A model generated the notes under the pieces. The model was not told the origin of the DNA. It did no database searches and worked only from the letters and a program-made list of their open reading frames with translations. Both the position numbers and the translations under genes were made by a program. Positions 63,793 to 64,000 of a DNA stretch of 64,000 nucleotides are shown one piece after another (the first letter of the stretch is position 1; each line of letters starts with the position of its first letter). The stretch is from Oceanisphaera avium (GTDB lineage Bacteria > Pseudomonadota > Gammaproteobacteria > Enterobacterales > Aeromonadaceae): assembly GCF_002157875.1 (NCBI RefSeq), contig NZ_CP021376.1, forward strand, positions 1,426,001 to 1,490,000, given 5' to 3'.

Positions 63793-64000
63793 AATAAAAT
63801 TCCTATTTTTAGTAAGCTGTGGATGAGCGAGCTGTGATAAGCAACTCTAATTAAACGCACCTAACTCTATTCATTTGTGCCAATAAAAACAGACACTGCT
63901 TGCAGTCTAACGTAAAAGAGGGCCACTTTTACAAAACCAAGGACTTAGAGTCCAAAAATGCTGGCCTTATCAAACTATTAGCTATTCGCAATAGATTTAA

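Noticed and set aside
1..64000. tRNA or rRNA genes, CRISPR arrays, IS transposases, integrases, toxin-antitoxin pairs
   Set aside because: Scanned by eye for the hallmark sequences and proteins; none could be supported.

Overview
This 64-kb window reads as one stretch of chromosome from a gammaproteobacterium, most probably a marine or brackish member of the Aeromonadales (Oceanimonas/Oceanisphaera/Zobellella type). This placement is from memory of gene orders and protein families, not from a search. It rests on a sodium-type flagellar stator (pomAB) divergent from xseB-ispA-dxs, an order also found in Vibrio; a stand-alone second elongation factor G of the Shewanella/Vibrio kind; dusB-fis; accBC behind aroQ; a DUF2956 gene; and a BCCT betaine carrier with the long BetT-type tail. 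Nearly all of the window is housekeeping DNA with dense coding on both strands and clear intrinsic terminators. I saw no rRNA, tRNA, CRISPR array, transposase, integrase or phage gene.

Layout. 1-10.9 kb: AmpG-like permease, YajQ, ketopantoate reductase (panE), ThiI, then pomAB divergent from the isoprenoid genes xseB-ispA-dxs, and a small methyltransferase. 10.9-20.3 kb: EF-G2, an unassigned polytopic permease, and a peptide-type ABC importer (fused double ATPase, binding protein, two permeases). 20.4-31 kb, all minus strand apart from one EamA gene: glyA, nrdR-ribD, ribBA, then a four-gene insertion (esterase, HopJ-family protein, YedI/DUF808, EamA permease), then ribH-nusB-thiL-pgpA. This is the usual riboflavin/thiamine cluster, but split and without ribE. 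31-43.4 kb: a TorD-family chaperone with DUF2956, acs, aroQ-accB-accC, prmA, a marR-emrA-emrB efflux operon, and dusB-fis. 43.4-50.9 kb: a DUF421 protein with a C-terminal zinc-ribbon-like tail, a very AT-rich gap, a two-gene operon pairing a QueC-like PP-loop protein with a polysaccharide pyruvyl transferase, a cytochrome b/molybdopterin oxidoreductase fusion, ilvE and a small membrane protein. 50.9-58.1 kb: a repair area with SOS-type umuDC under a near-perfect LexA box, a secreted amidohydrolase, a FAN1-type VRR-NUC nuclease gene and a nuclease-helicase fusion. 58.1-64 kb: a histidine phosphatase, purT, two lipoproteins (one a short betaine-binding-like protein) and betT.

What stands out. 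Two repair genes, umuC and the VRR-NUC gene, are each broken by a single frameshift about 3.3 kb apart, while their partners umuD and the helicase are intact. The PP-loop/pyruvyl transferase pair behind the AT-rich gap is the best candidate for an undescribed pathway. The cytochrome b-molybdopterin fusion has its catalytic domain after six predicted membrane spans and no Tat signal. The gap between ampG and yajQ holds a three-tier nested inverted repeat of about 120 bases that looks like a MITE remnant or a structured RNA.
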